Assembly (NCBI GenBank): GCA_913056495.1
Contig: CAJXMO010000013.1
Coordinates: 50,936 to 114,935 of the forward strand
Source of the DNA: an uncultured Alteromonadaceae bacterium
Lineage (GTDB): Bacteria > Pseudomonadota > Gammaproteobacteria > Enterobacterales > Alteromonadaceae
Length of the DNA: 64,000 bases
Reading direction: 5' to 3'
The position numbers and the translations under genes were made by a program. The notes below the pieces were generated by a model, which saw nothing but the letters and a program-made list of their open reading frames with translations, had not been told where the DNA came from and made no database searches. This document shows positions 53,167-62,781 of the stretch, piece after piece; the first letter of the stretch is position 1, and every line of letters starts with the position of its first letter.

Positions 53167-54408
53167 CTACAGCATGTAATTGTCCGGCAAATCAACCTGA
53201 GCTGCACCGGATTCCACCGCGGCCACAGCAACAGCGCGGGCCACACTTTGCAAGAGTCTGGGATCCATAGGTTTGGGAATAATATAATTTCGGCCAAATG
53301 AGAGCTGCTCAACGCCGCTAGCATTGAGCACAGATTCGGGCACCTCCAGCTTGGCGATCTCTCTGATTGCATTCACGGCTGCCACTTTCATCGCATCATT
53401 AATTTCAGTTGCTCTGACATCAAGCGCCCCTCTAAAAATAAAAGGAAAACACAGCACATTATTAACCTGATTAGGATAATCACTGCGTCCGGTTGCCATA
53501 ATGAGGTCATCTCTGACCGCATAAGCTAGTTCGGGTTTTATCTCAGGATCTGGATTTGAGCAAGCAAATACAATCGGGTTGGGATTCATTAGCTTTAAGG
53601 CTTCGGGCGGCAATACATCTGGCCCGGATACACCAACAAAGACATCGGCGCAGGATAACGCATCTTCGAGTGTGCGTCTGTCTGTATTATTTGCAAATAA
53701 TTTTTTATGTTCCGTTAAGTCTTCTCGTCTGGTGTGAATAACCCCTTTTCTGTCCAGCATATAAATACGCTCACGCTGAGCACCACACTGAATCAATAAC
53801 TCCATACAGGCTACAGCAGCTGCGCCGGCTCCCATACAAACAATAATGACTTCTTCTATTTTTTTATTCTGTACTTCCAGTGCATTTAGCATAGCCGCCG
53901 CCGTCACAATCGCCGTACCATGTTGATCGTCATGAAATACAGGCACATTACAGCGTTCCACTAAAGCCTGTTCAATTTCAAAACATTCCGGTGCTTTTAT
54001 ATCTTCTAAATTGATGCCACCAAACGTATCTGCAATGCTGGCAACCGTGTTGATAAATTCTTCGGTTGCTCTGTGCTTAACTTCAATATCAATCGCATCC
54101 AGCCCGGCAAAGCGTTTAAATAATAATGCTTTACCTTCCATAACGGGCTTAGAGGCAATGGCGCCTAAATTGCCTAACCCTAAGATAGCCGTCCCATTTG
54201 ATATAACGGCAACTAAATTACCTTTGTTGGTATATTTATAGGCTTCATCAGGATTTGCGGCAATTTCACGGACAGGTTCTGCAACCCCCGGACTATAAGC
54301 CAGAGACAAATCATTTGCGGTTTCTGCGGGTTTGCTCAATTCAATACTGATTTTGCCGGGTTTAGGTAGGGCGTGATAATCTAACGCTTTTTGACGAAAA
54401 TCTGTCAT
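53167..54408 (-). CDS. Malic enzyme (short, without phosphotransacetylase domain)
   Basis: 413 residues from the ATG at 54408 (MTDFRQKALDYHALPKPGKI), preceded by AGGAAG; the longer frame adds 18 odd residues. It has SLAYSPGVAEPVREI, ISNGTAILGLGNLGAIASKPVMEGKA, FHDDQHGTAIVTAAAML and the nucleotide-binding VCMGAGAAAVACMELLI. It decarboxylates malate to pyruvate with NAD(P)+. It lacks the ~340-residue phosphotransacetylase-like tail of MaeB, so it is the single-domain form. Confidence 0.9.
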   Translation of the reverse strand: MTDFRQKALDYHALPKPGKISIELSKPAETANDLSLAYSPGVAEPVREIAANPDEAYKYTNKGNLVAVISNGTAILGLGNLGAIASKPVMEGKALLFKRFAGLDAIDIEVKHRATEEFINTVASIADTFGGINLEDIKAPECFEIEQALVERCNVPVFHDDQHGTAIVTAAAMLNALEVQNKKIEEVIIVCMGAGAAAVACMELLIQCGAQRERIYMLDRKGVIHTRREDLTEHKKLFANNTDRRTLEDALSCADVFVGVSGPDVLPPEALKLMNPNPIVFACSNPDPEIKPELAYAVRDDLIMATGRSDYPNQVNNVLCFPFIFRGALDVRATEINDAMKVAAVNAIREIAKLEVPESVLNASGVEQLSFGRNYIIPKPMDPRLLQSVARAVAVAAVESGAAQVDLPDNYML

Positions 54409-54474
54409 ATGCTGCTTCCTGTCATCTGGATGAATTAATTCACTGATACTCAGATACTGCATTGAGTTAATTTT

Positions 54475-55266
54475 TTATTGTTGACTCTTAATATCTTCTT
54501 CCAATATAAGTTGCCAAGGCTGTTTAAGCGATGCCCGCCATCTTTTATCCTGGTAATAAACGGGCGTTTTCACATATAAAGTCTGGCCGATTAGGGCTTC
54601 AAAATTCAGTGTTTTAAATTTCTGATATAAATCCGGTTTGGTAATGCCAACATACAGTTTATTCGCCAGCACTAACCAAAGCGTATTGTTTTTTTCAAAT
54701 ACTCTATCGAGCCGACCTTGCCATTCGTACGAATAGGAATGGCTTTTATATATACCGGATACGGCCTTAGGCTGAAATTGCGGATATTGCCAAATACCTT
54801 TATTTTTTTGTCTGGCTGAAATTTCAGCTTGATAATAACACTGCCAGAATAAACTATTTTCGCCGTATACATGCGCATCGGCATAACCATTTTCCACTAG
54901 CTTTTGCTGAATGTTTTCGTTTTTATGATTAAACAGATGTGCCAGCATTCTGTTATAGGGATCTAATAAAGCCTTATCTAGCACCATACTGACCTGCAGA
55001 TCAGGTCCAATTAATTGTTTTAAATAGGCTTGAGCCGCCACTGCAAGCGGTTCAGATTGTTCCAAATTGTCATGATTGATTTCGGGTGTATCGATTCCAA
55101 TTAACCTGACAAACTGACCAGATTCCAGTTTAACCGTATCCCCGTCAATGACCTGAGCAACTTTAACCTGGCTATGATATTCATTTGGCTGACAAGCCTC
55201 TTTTGCTATGGCCTGACCCGCTATCAAAAAGCTTAGATACAAGCTTAACAGAGATTTTAACTTCAA
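54475..55266 (-). CDS. Exported thermonuclease-like (SNase) protein
   Basis: 263 residues with a signal peptide (LLSLYLSFLIAGQAIA). The SNase domain has VAQVIDGDTVKLESGQFVRLIGIDTPE, then DPYNRMLAHLF and LVENGYADAHVYGEN, matching the Asp, Arg and Glu positions of staphylococcal nuclease. It probably degrades extracellular DNA or RNA. The C-terminal ~90 residues are beta-rich and not assigned. Confidence 0.85.
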   Translation of the reverse strand: MKLKSLLSLYLSFLIAGQAIAKEACQPNEYHSQVKVAQVIDGDTVKLESGQFVRLIGIDTPEINHDNLEQSEPLAVAAQAYLKQLIGPDLQVSMVLDKALLDPYNRMLAHLFNHKNENIQQKLVENGYADAHVYGENSLFWQCYYQAEISARQKNKGIWQYPQFQPKAVSGIYKSHSYSYEWQGRLDRVFEKNNTLWLVLANKLYVGITKPDLYQKFKTLNFEALIGQTLYVKTPVYYQDKRWRASLKQPWQLILEEDIKSQQ

Positions 55267-55374
55267 ACTTAATACCTATTTATAAAATTAAACCCACTCA
55301 GTTCGCTACTATTAACTGTAATTGAATTCTTCAAAACTAGCCAGCAGACATTCTATCTGAATCTGTAATCAATG

Positions 55375-55710
55375 TTACCGACTCAGTTTTTCCATTATGG
55401 CTTTGATTACGCCTGACGTTTGATTATCCGCTATGACGGATTCAGTATCTTCTGTTTCAAACCAAGCCGATTCTGAAAGTTCTTCATAATTAAAATAAAA
55501 GCTTTGCTGATTGAGCTCTAGTCGCCAACTGATACGATCCGCGCCTTCTATCGTTTCTTTAATCATAAATTCGTTCTGATTAAGCCAGTGGGTGAATACA
55601 GAATTTACGGCTTCCCAGTCCGGATAATATTCAAAGTCACAAATCAGAATATTAGGTTTACCAACCAATATATGAGTATTTAATAGTTGAGCTGTGGTTA
55701 GCTGCTGCAT
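55375..55710 (-). CDS. Small protein, DUF3630-like
   Basis: 111 residues from the ATG at 55710 (MQQLTTAQLLNTHILVGK). ISWRLELNQQSFYFNYEELSESAWFE recalls the DUF3630 pattern of a short beta-rich protein with an ESAWF/I core; the match is by eye. It overlaps the selO 3' end by 13 bp, so it is co-transcribed with it. Confidence 0.6.
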   Translation of the reverse strand: MQQLTTAQLLNTHILVGKPNILICDFEYYPDWEAVNSVFTHWLNQNEFMIKETIEGADRISWRLELNQQSFYFNYEELSESAWFETEDTESVIADNQTSGVIKAIMEKLSR

Positions 55711-57131
55711 GATATTTCCAGTTTTTGCGCCCATTCAGGGGCATTTTTTGCGAAAGCTTGTTTGCCGGCTTGTTCACTAAACGGGTTTTGCAATACCTGA
55801 TATAACTCGTTTACCAGAGAAAAGTCCCCTTGTTCGGCTGCCGAAATTGCATTCTGCGCCAAATAATTTCGTAAAATATATTTAGGGTTAATTTTTTGCA
55901 TGTTAGCGAAACGCTCACTTGCTGACATTGGCTGTTGGTTAATACGGCGTAGGTACTGGTTTATCCATTCAGTACTCTGTTCATTGGCACCAAACCATGA
56001 CAGTAGCTCAGACTGTTTATCGGTTTCGGATAACTGTCTGAACGTATTGCTATAATCAAGTTGGTTTGCTTGCATTAAATCGAGTAGTTTGCCCAGAATC
56101 AACTTATCATCCGGCTGCCATTGTGAAAAACCCAGTTTTTGCTGCATTAACTGACTATAAGCATTAATAAAAGCCGGCTCATATTCTAACAATGCGGATT
56201 TTAATTCATCCATGCTTAATAACCCCGAAAATGCATGCGCCAGGCAATTCAAATTCCACAATCCAATACTGGGCTGGCGATTAAATGCATACCGACCGGT
56301 ATGATCAGAATGATTGCAAATAAATCCTTCCTGATAGGTATCTAAAAATGCATAAGGGCCGTAATCAAATGTAATGCCTAAAATTGACATATTGTCCGAG
56401 TTCATCACACCATGGCAAAAACCAAACGCCTGCCATTTCGCAATTAATCTGGCGGTATCTAATACCACTTGCTTAAAAAATGCGTAAACCGGTTTTTCGG
56501 CTTTTAGACAGTCAGGAAAATATTGCTCAATGCAAAAGTCGACCAGCTTCTTCAGCTCATCCGGCTGACGAGTATGAAATAAGTATTCAAAATGACCAAA
56601 GCGGATATGTGAGCGGCAAACCCGGGTTAACATTGCCGCCTGCTCCTGAGTTTCTCGGTAAACCGGGTTGTCACCCACAGTCAGTGCCAATGCCCGGCTG
56701 CTTGGTATGCCTAAATGATGCAGAGCTTCACTGGCTAAAAACTCTCGAATGGACGAACGCAATACAGCTCGGCCATCACCGCCTCGCGAATAGGGCGTTG
56801 GACCCGCCCCTTTTAAATGCAGATCCCAGGCTATATTATCCTCTGCTTTTAATTCACCCAAGAGTAAACCACGCCCGTCTCCCAACTGAGGATTATACTG
56901 ACCAAACTGGTGTCCAGTATATTTTTGCGCTAGCGGCTGCATGCCTTCAATGACAGATTGTCCTGAAAAAACTCGGGTAAAATCGGCTTCTGAAATTAAG
57001 TCAGGTGTAAACCCTAAATAATCTGCCAACGTCTGGTTTTTACAAACTAATTTTGGATGACTTAGAGGCTGAGGTAACTGGCTATGATAGTGAGCAGTAA
57101 ATTGCTGGTAATAACGGTTATTAAATTGCAT
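55698..57131 (-). CDS. selO: Protein adenylyltransferase SelO (YdiU family)
   Basis: 477 residues. The pseudokinase-like fold shows YTGHQFGQYNPQLGDGRG, TPYSRGGDGRAVLRSSIREFL and the catalytic segment GVMNSDNMSILGITFDYGPYAF. The C-terminal CSS places a Cys near the end, where some homologues have selenocysteine. SelO transfers AMP to Ser/Thr/Tyr residues of target proteins, with redox control by the C-terminal Cys. Confidence 0.93.
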   Translation of the reverse strand: MQFNNRYYQQFTAHYHSQLPQPLSHPKLVCKNQTLADYLGFTPDLISEADFTRVFSGQSVIEGMQPLAQKYTGHQFGQYNPQLGDGRGLLLGELKAEDNIAWDLHLKGAGPTPYSRGGDGRAVLRSSIREFLASEALHHLGIPSSRALALTVGDNPVYRETQEQAAMLTRVCRSHIRFGHFEYLFHTRQPDELKKLVDFCIEQYFPDCLKAEKPVYAFFKQVVLDTARLIAKWQAFGFCHGVMNSDNMSILGITFDYGPYAFLDTYQEGFICNHSDHTGRYAFNRQPSIGLWNLNCLAHAFSGLLSMDELKSALLEYEPAFINAYSQLMQQKLGFSQWQPDDKLILGKLLDLMQANQLDYSNTFRQLSETDKQSELLSWFGANEQSTEWINQYLRRINQQPMSASERFANMQKINPKYILRNYLAQNAISAAEQGDFSLVNELYQVLQNPFSEQAGKQAFAKNAPEWAQKLEISCSS

Positions 57132-57139
57132 ATAAAGTC

Positions 57140-58054
57140 TTAAGCGTTTTTGTGGTATTGGCTGAGTTCGCTACCGATATTGACCACCTCCTGCCAAAAA
57201 GCAGCCACTAAAGGTTCGACCATATGCTTTTGCAAGCAGCATACGCCTAATTCAAACGGCTCAATATCGGTTCCGGCTTCCAGTTTTTTGACCTTATCAC
57301 GCACAGGACTATTTGCAATCACAATATCCGGTGCCAGCCCAATTCCGCAGCCCAAAGCAACCATAGAGACAATGGCTTCGTGGCCTGTTACAGTCGCATA
57401 AATATTAGGTTTAATATGGTGAGAGCGAAACCACTTGTCACTGCGGCTTCTGGTTAACCCGGCATCTGCGAGAATAAAGGGAATACTCTGCCAGTCAGGC
57501 TCACGTTCAGCGAGTTTAGCGTTAACTTCGCACTCAAATGCAGGACCAATTAAAGAAAATGGAATATTATCTATGGTATGAAACGCCATATTATTCGCCA
57601 GGGTTTCTGGCTTCGCAGACAATGCAATATCCACCGAGCCATCTGCAATTTTTTTCATTGCCAGCGATGCAGCGCCGGTTTCAAGCAAAATTTCGATATT
57701 TGGATACGCCTGACTCAATCGGCTTAAAATAGGCGGAATATGGGAATAACAGGCTGTGACTGAGCAAAAGACTTTTAATTGACCTTTTAACGCCTTGCCG
57801 GATGTTTGGGTATCTTGTTTAAAATGATGCCAGGCATCCAGAGTTTGCCGGGCAAATGCTAAAAACTGAACACCGGCTTCGGTTAACACCACACTTCGGT
57901 TATCCCGTTCCAGCAATACACAACCCGCTTCTTCTTCCAGTCGTTTAATCATCCGGCTTAACGTAGGGGCACTGGTATGCAAAGCTTCTGCCGTTTTAGC
58001 AAAATGTAAAGTTTCACTTAAATGTATAAAACAACGTAAAGATTTGAGTTCCAT
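57140..58054 (-). CDS. ilvY: LysR-family activator of ilvC
   Basis: 304 residues with a LysR winged helix (MELKSLRCFIHLSETLHFAKTAEALHTSAPTLSRMIKRLEEEAG) and an effector domain containing VFCSVTACYSHIPPIL and ATVTGHEAIVSMVALGCGIGLAPDIVI, which are IlvY hallmarks. It is divergent from ilvC. IlvY activates ilvC when acetolactate or acetohydroxybutyrate accumulates. Confidence 0.93.
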   Translation of the reverse strand: MELKSLRCFIHLSETLHFAKTAEALHTSAPTLSRMIKRLEEEAGCVLLERDNRSVVLTEAGVQFLAFARQTLDAWHHFKQDTQTSGKALKGQLKVFCSVTACYSHIPPILSRLSQAYPNIEILLETGAASLAMKKIADGSVDIALSAKPETLANNMAFHTIDNIPFSLIGPAFECEVNAKLAEREPDWQSIPFILADAGLTRSRSDKWFRSHHIKPNIYATVTGHEAIVSMVALGCGIGLAPDIVIANSPVRDKVKKLEAGTDIEPFELGVCCLQKHMVEPLVAAFWQEVVNIGSELSQYHKNA

Positions 58055-58087
58055 AAACTTATCCCCCCTCTGGCAGCACCATTATGC

Positions 58088-58104
58088 ATTTCATAAAGTG
58101 AAAT
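58088..58104. promoter_or_regulatory. Probable IlvY operator
   Basis: ATTTCATAAAGTGAAAT is an imperfect palindrome (ATTTCA / TGAAAT arms) in the ilvY-ilvC gap. A related half, ATCACTTTAAGC, lies about 20 bp to the right (58120-58131), giving the two-site arrangement expected for a LysR activator. Confidence 0.5.
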
Positions 58105-58251
58105 ACTGTTTTTTAAATATATCACTTTAAGCAATATTGACAATAGGGTAAAGTATCCGCCATTCGTTTTGCCTGGATTTAATCTTAATTGAATAAGTTC
58201 AGGCTGAATATAAGTTAAACTTTATTTATTTCAATCTGTTAAGGATTAATC

Positions 58252-59742
58252 ATGGGTCAGAATTATTTTAATACGCTCTCTATGGCTGAAAAGCTTGAGC
58301 AATTAGGTAAATGTCGTTTTATGGATCGCAGCGAATTCGCTGACGGTTGTGAAGCATTAAAAGGCAAAAAAGTTGTTATCGTAGGTTGTGGCGCTCAAGG
58401 TTTAAACCAAGGTTTAAACATGCGTGACTCTGGTTTAGATATTTCTTATGCATTGCGTGAAGCAGCTATTACTGAAAAGCGTGCATCATGGAAAAATGCA
58501 ACTGACAATGGCTTTACTGTAGGTACTTATGAAGAATTAATTCCAACAGCTGATTTAGTCTGTAACTTAACACCTGACAAGCAGCACACTGCCGTTGTTG
58601 GTGCTGTTATGCCATTAATGAAACAAGGCGCAACTTTAGCTTATTCACACGGCTTCAACATTGTTGAAGAAGGCATGCAAATTCGTGAAGATATCACGGT
58701 TATTATGTGTGCGCCTAAGTGTCCTGGTTCAGAAGTACGTGAAGAATATAAGCGTGGTTTTGGTGTTCCTACATTAATCGCGGTTCACCCTGCAAATGAC
58801 CCACAAGGTCACGGCTTAGAGTGGGCTAAAGCATACGCTTCTGCAACTGGTGGTGATCGTGCTGGTGTTTTAGAGTCGTCTTTTGTTGCTGAAGTTAAGT
58901 CAGACTTAATGGGTGAGCAAACGATTCTGTGTGGCATGTTACAAACTGGTGCTATCTTAGGTTACGAAAAAATGGTAGCTGAAGGTGTTGATGCTGGTTA
59001 CGCTTCTAAATTAATCCAGTACGGTTGGGAAACTATCACTGAAGCGCTTAAATACGGCGGCATTACAGGTATGATGGATCGTCTGTCTAACCCGGCAAAA
59101 ATTGAATGTTTTGCATTAGCTGGCGAATTAAAAGAGACTTTACGTCCTTTATTCCGCAAGCATATGGATGACATCATCACTGGTCACTTCTCTAAAACTA
59201 TGATGGAAGACTGGGCAAACGATGACGTTAATCTATTAAAATGGCGTGCAGACACTGCTGAAACTGCTTTTGAAAAATCAACTTCTCAAGAAGCTTCTAT
59301 CGACGAGCAAGAATACTTCGACAACAACATCTTATTTGTTGCTATGGTTAAAGCAGGTGTTGAATTAGCGTTTGAAGCTATGACTGAAGTTGGCATTATC
59401 GAAGAATCTGCTTATTATGAGTCTTTACATGAAACGCCATTAATTGCGAATACGATTGCGCGTAAGAAATTATACGAAATGAACGTCGTTATTTCAGATA
59501 CAGCTGAATACGGTTGTTACTTATTTGCTCACGCGGCTGTTCCGTTATTAAAAGATTTCGTAAACGACTTAGACAGTGCGTTTATCGGTCAGTACAAAGC
59601 GCCTAAATCAAATACGGTTGATAACGCTTTATTGGTACGTGTGAATGACGAAATTCGTAATCACCCGGTTGAGTGGGTTGGTCAGGAATTACGTGGTTAT
59701 ATGACGGATATGAAAGCAATCGTAGACAAAGATGCAATCTAA
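58252..59742 (+). CDS. ilvC: Ketol-acid reductoisomerase, class II (long form)
   Basis: 496 residues, the long form found in Enterobacteria-type gammaproteobacteria. The NADPH loop is [29 protein letters not shown]. The Mg-binding residues lie in [17 protein letters not shown] and the duplicated C-terminal knotted domain. It converts acetolactate to dihydroxyisovalerate in branched-chain amino-acid synthesis. Codon use is strongly biased (GGT, CGT, TTA), as in highly expressed genes, in contrast to neighbours. Confidence 0.97.
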   Translation: MGQNYFNTLSMAEKLEQLGKCRFMDRSEFADGCEALKGKKVVIVGCGAQGLNQGLNMRDSGLDISYALREAAITEKRASWKNATDNGFTVGTYEELIPTADLVCNLTPDKQHTAVVGAVMPLMKQGATLAYSHGFNIVEEGMQIREDITVIMCAPKCPGSEVREEYKRGFGVPTLIAVHPANDPQGHGLEWAKAYASATGGDRAGVLESSFVAEVKSDLMGEQTILCGMLQTGAILGYEKMVAEGVDAGYASKLIQYGWETITEALKYGGITGMMDRLSNPAKIECFALAGELKETLRPLFRKHMDDIITGHFSKTMMEDWANDDVNLLKWRADTAETAFEKSTSQEASIDEQEYFDNNILFVAMVKAGVELAFEAMTEVGIIEESAYYESLHETPLIANTIARKKLYEMNVVISDTAEYGCYLFAHAAVPLLKDFVNDLDSAFIGQYKAPKSNTVDNALLVRVNDEIRNHPVEWVGQELRGYMTDMKAIVDKDAI

Positions 59743-59762
59743 TTAATGCTTTCTATATAAAT

Positions 59763-59791
59763 AAAAAAACCCGGCAACTGCCGGGTTTTTT
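59763..59791 (+). terminator. Terminator after ilvC
   Basis: AAACCCGGCA / TGCCGGGTTT stem followed by TTTT, 20 bp after the ilvC stop. Confidence 0.85.
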
Positions 59792-59842
59792 ATTGCCTGT
59801 TAGTTTTAACGAAAATCGAGAATTCATCACTCAATTTCAGGC

Positions 59843-59872
59843 AAAAAAAATCCCCGCAAAGCGAGGATTTTC
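59843..59872 (-). terminator. Terminator after the lipoprotein gene
   Basis: TCCCCGC / GCGAGGA hairpin with eight As on the plus strand, i.e. a U-run for minus-strand transcripts ending about 25 bp past the 59897 stop. Confidence 0.75.
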
Positions 59873-59896
59873 TTAATTGTATGACGTTCGGTTAAA

Positions 59897-60871
59897 TTAG
59901 TTTAAACCGCCGTTACCGCCACCAGTACCTGTGCCAGTACCAGTACCAGTACCTGTGATGACTTCACCGCCAATATCAATTTTAGGTGTATCTAACGCAA
60001 CATCTAAACCAGGTGCATTAGTTTTCTCTTTAATTTTTTGCAAGATTGCACGTACACCCGCTAATTTTTCGTTCAATTTACCTAGGTTTTCTTTTGCTGT
60101 ATCTGCATTACCAGATTTAGCTGCTGCTACAACAGCTGCTGCTAAATCATCGAATTTTGCTTTTACAGAAGCGCCATCCGCTGCAGCAAATGAAGCATTA
60201 ATTGATGAAAGTTTTAATACTGCAGCTTTAGTCGCGGCACCAAATCCGTTACCCGTTGCATCAACTAAGTCGTCTTCAAAAATATTTACAGTGCCGATTT
60301 CGTCATCGGTTAAACCTAAAAGACGCAATACAACTTGGTTTAATGTAGTTGTATTCACTTCACCAGTTTCGATTGCAATTTGCGCTGCCATAGTTGTAAT
60401 TGCATTTACAGGTGCTTTAACAACACCGCCAGGATTTGATTTAGCCAGGGTTGATAAAGTGATACCTGTTAAATCAGCGTCTTCAATGATGTCTTCATAT
60501 GCTACATCACCACAACCATCTGGTTGGTCACATACCATAGTAGTTTCTGAATCAGCTTCGATCACTACAATAATATCAGAGTCAGCAAATTGCTTTTCTA
60601 GCTTGAAGTTAAAAGAACCGTCTTGATTGGTTCTGATACCTTCATCAGCTAAAAGGTCATCGCTCATGTCTGTATCTGACAATAAAAATGCTTTTACAGG
60701 CGCATTAGCAAGCGTACCTTTAACAGCTGTACCTTCATAATCCGCTAAAACAACCGGATCAGGAGTGTCAGTAAAAACGGGATCGCCGTCGCCAATAAAG
60801 TTACAACCTGATAATGCAAATGAACCTGCTAGTGCGATTGATAATGCAGTGTGCTTAAATGTTAGTTTCAT
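59897..60871 (-). CDS. Lipoprotein with Gly-Thr repeat tail, unknown
   Basis: 324 residues with lipobox SFALSGC. The N-terminal part contains a beta-sandwich-like segment (GTAVKGTLANAPVKAFLLSD, then DGSFNFKLEK), followed by a helical Ala/Asp-rich half. The tail is a run of Gly-Thr dipeptides then GGGNGGLN, encoded by a 6-bp repeat. Codon use resembles that of ilvC (frequent GCA, GGT, TTA), suggesting good expression. No family assigned. Confidence 0.7.
   Translation of the reverse strand: MKLTFKHTALSIALAGSFALSGCNFIGDGDPVFTDTPDPVVLADYEGTAVKGTLANAPVKAFLLSDTDMSDDLLADEGIRTNQDGSFNFKLEKQFADSDIIVVIEADSETTMVCDQPDGCGDVAYEDIIEDADLTGITLSTLAKSNPGGVVKAPVNAITTMAAQIAIETGEVNTTTLNQVVLRLLGLTDDEIGTVNIFEDDLVDATGNGFGAATKAAVLKLSSINASFAAADGASVKAKFDDLAAAVVAAAKSGNADTAKENLGKLNEKLAGVRAILQKIKEKTNAPGLDVALDTPKIDIGGEVITGTGTGTGTGTGGGNGGLN
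59922..59956. repeat. 6-bp tandem repeat inside the lipoprotein gene
   Basis: Copies of GGTACT/GGCACA on the coding strand encode Gly-Thr dipeptides near the C terminus; prone to length changes in steps of two residues. Confidence 0.7.
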
Positions 60872-61028
60872 TTTTCAGCTTCCTTGTAGTTTAGATCTGA
60901 AAGAGATTTGATTTAGTCTGATTTAAAAACAGTTTAACTAAATTTGCAAGTGTCTTTTTTGTGACGGCAATGCCACATACTATTTTCAAGGTCTATTGTA
61001 TCCGGTTTATAAAAAACCGCAATCAGGA

Positions 61029-61346
61029 TTATTGACCCAGTTCAAATTTTTCCAGTATGCGTGCCAATGTCTTTTTTCCAATTCCTTTTATCGTTTTCAG
61101 CTCTTCCATATCGCTGATTTTTCCATTCGTTTCACGAAAATCAATAATCGCCTGTGCTTTGGTTTTCCCCAGCCCTTTAACTTGCATTAACTGCTGTAAA
61201 GTCGCGTCATTTATATCCACTTTGGTATAGCTGACATTGGCTGTGATACTGTCTTGTGGGGATAAATTACTCTCGTTCGCGATTAACGGCGCATTGAAAG
61301 ATAATACAGTAGTAAGTGTGATCAGTGAGAAGATTGAGCGTTTCAT
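61029..61346 (-). CDS. ComEA-like helix-hairpin-helix protein
   Basis: 105 residues with a signal peptide (SLITLTTVLSFNAPLIA). Two helix-hairpin-helix motifs: VDINDATLQQLMQVKGLGKTKAQAII and MEELKTIKGIGKKTLARIL. Such periplasmic DNA-binding proteins take part in DNA uptake in competent bacteria, though in many gammaproteobacteria the role is untested. Confidence 0.85.
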   Translation of the reverse strand: MKRSIFSLITLTTVLSFNAPLIANESNLSPQDSITANVSYTKVDINDATLQQLMQVKGLGKTKAQAIIDFRETNGKISDMEELKTIKGIGKKTLARILEKFELGQ

Positions 61347-61389
61347 ATCCTTAGTCCTTTTCCATTTGATTAACTCAAAACAAACTTAG

Positions 61390-62781
61390 TCAATGCTCAG
61401 ATAAGCCGCCAGTTTGAGCTAAAATTTTTCTATACAGTTTTGGAATATGGTACGCATGATTTTGCATAAATGTATCTTTATAAACAGATTTTAACGTTAT
61501 TAGATCGATATTTTTACAAGTATTACCCAAATAAAAGCCTGTGCCTTCGTCTTGATCCGCTATTCTGATTTGATATCCGTCTTGCGTCTTTATTAGCCAG
61601 CTTTCAGGATCGTCGATAAAATCCGACCAAGGGATGGTCTCCTGTAACCATAAATCATATTGCTGTTTTGATTTGAAATGATAATCAGGTACTAATGCCA
61701 CCACATTGTTACCCAAAACCTTATAAAATTTCGAAGCTTCTGGCAGGCACCTTTGTTTAGCTTTTGCAATGCTTAATTGGTATTCATCTTCAAACCCTAA
61801 CCAATGTGCTAGTTCATGTCCTAATACTTGAGTATTTATTGCTTCCCCTGTGTAAATTACCGGCCCTTGCCGATAGGCTCTTTTTAGCTCTGGTTTTATA
61901 ACTAGCCAGTGATAGCTTTGAATAGCTTCATCATCCTGACCCATAGGATTAAACAGTTGAGCAGCATTTTTATGCCAATGCATGCCGGCAATGCAAAAAT
62001 CTGCGAGCGAAAAAAACTTTACTTTTAATAAGGTTTCGAATGCGAGTTTTTGTTGAATGAGCTGCTGATAATTATTTGCTATAAGTTGAACAGGTCTGGC
62101 GCAACTTGGGCGCTTGTTTATCAGTGCCAGCTTTACTTCAGACCAACTTTCACGGTAATAAGTCAGGTCATTGTGATAAAAATCATTGGCTGCCGGATTT
62201 TGTTTAAGCAGATGATTCCATTCAAGCCTTTCCCGACCCTGCTTAATCAAAAATTGCGCATAATCTAACCTGATTCGGTTTTGATTTGATAAACTAAGCG
62301 CTTGCTGATATCTATATTCTGCTTTTGTCGCTGATTCAGCTTCCAGTAATTTAGCCAATAACCAATTGGCCTGGCTGGCGACTTGTCTATTTTTATTTTG
62401 TTGGGCTGCTTTTTTAAGCCAGTATTGTTTATAAAATCTGTTATCTGTGCGATTTGCCAAAAGCCACTGGCTATAAGCATGGTTAAGGTTGGCAAAATGC
62501 TTAAATAGAGAGATGGGGTATGTCTCTACGGATAGATCCGTCCAGCTCTCATTTGGGAGGGCATTTAATAGTTTTTTAGCCCACTGACGTTGCTGTTTTT
62601 GATTTAAATTTTGATACCAGTTGAGTTCATTTGGCCGCAATGCAAGCATCTCGGGCTCAACATTTTGCGCTATCCGCTTAATATAAACATCACCCGGGTT
62701 ATCTGAAATCAGCAGCCAACTTGCCAATCCAAGCAGCATAAAAGCAAGCGCGGTAAAAAAAGTTCTAATAAGCGGTTTCAC
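61390..62781 (-). CDS. Membrane-anchored putative zinc metallopeptidase
   Basis: 463 residues with an N-terminal membrane segment (FFTALAFMLLGLASWLLI). The first half is helical and repeat-like (WLKKAAQQNKNRQVASQANWLLAKLLEAESATKAEYRYQQAL is split over Sel1/TPR-like helices). At about residue 305 the sequence reads VLGHELAHWLGFEDEY, a HExxHxxGxxD/E zinc site. It overlaps nlpI by 17 bp, so the two are translated together. No named family matches by eye. Confidence 0.65.
   Translation of the reverse strand: MKPLIRTFFTALAFMLLGLASWLLISDNPGDVYIKRIAQNVEPEMLALRPNELNWYQNLNQKQQRQWAKKLLNALPNESWTDLSVETYPISLFKHFANLNHAYSQWLLANRTDNRFYKQYWLKKAAQQNKNRQVASQANWLLAKLLEAESATKAEYRYQQALSLSNQNRIRLDYAQFLIKQGRERLEWNHLLKQNPAANDFYHNDLTYYRESWSEVKLALINKRPSCARPVQLIANNYQQLIQQKLAFETLLKVKFFSLADFCIAGMHWHKNAAQLFNPMGQDDEAIQSYHWLVIKPELKRAYRQGPVIYTGEAINTQVLGHELAHWLGFEDEYQLSIAKAKQRCLPEASKFYKVLGNNVVALVPDYHFKSKQQYDLWLQETIPWSDFIDDPESWLIKTQDGYQIRIADQDEGTGFYLGNTCKNIDLITLKSVYKDTFMQNHAYHIPKLYRKILAQTGGLSEH

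Noticed and set aside
56480..56953. 157-residue plus-strand frame inside selO
   Set aside because: The minus-strand SelO motifs cover the same bases, so this is a shadow.
59931..60626. Long plus-strand frame opposite the lipoprotein gene
   Set aside because: It starts with the complement of the Gly-Thr repeat and is Ser/Ala/Thr-rich; the minus-strand gene has a lipobox, terminator and biased codon use.
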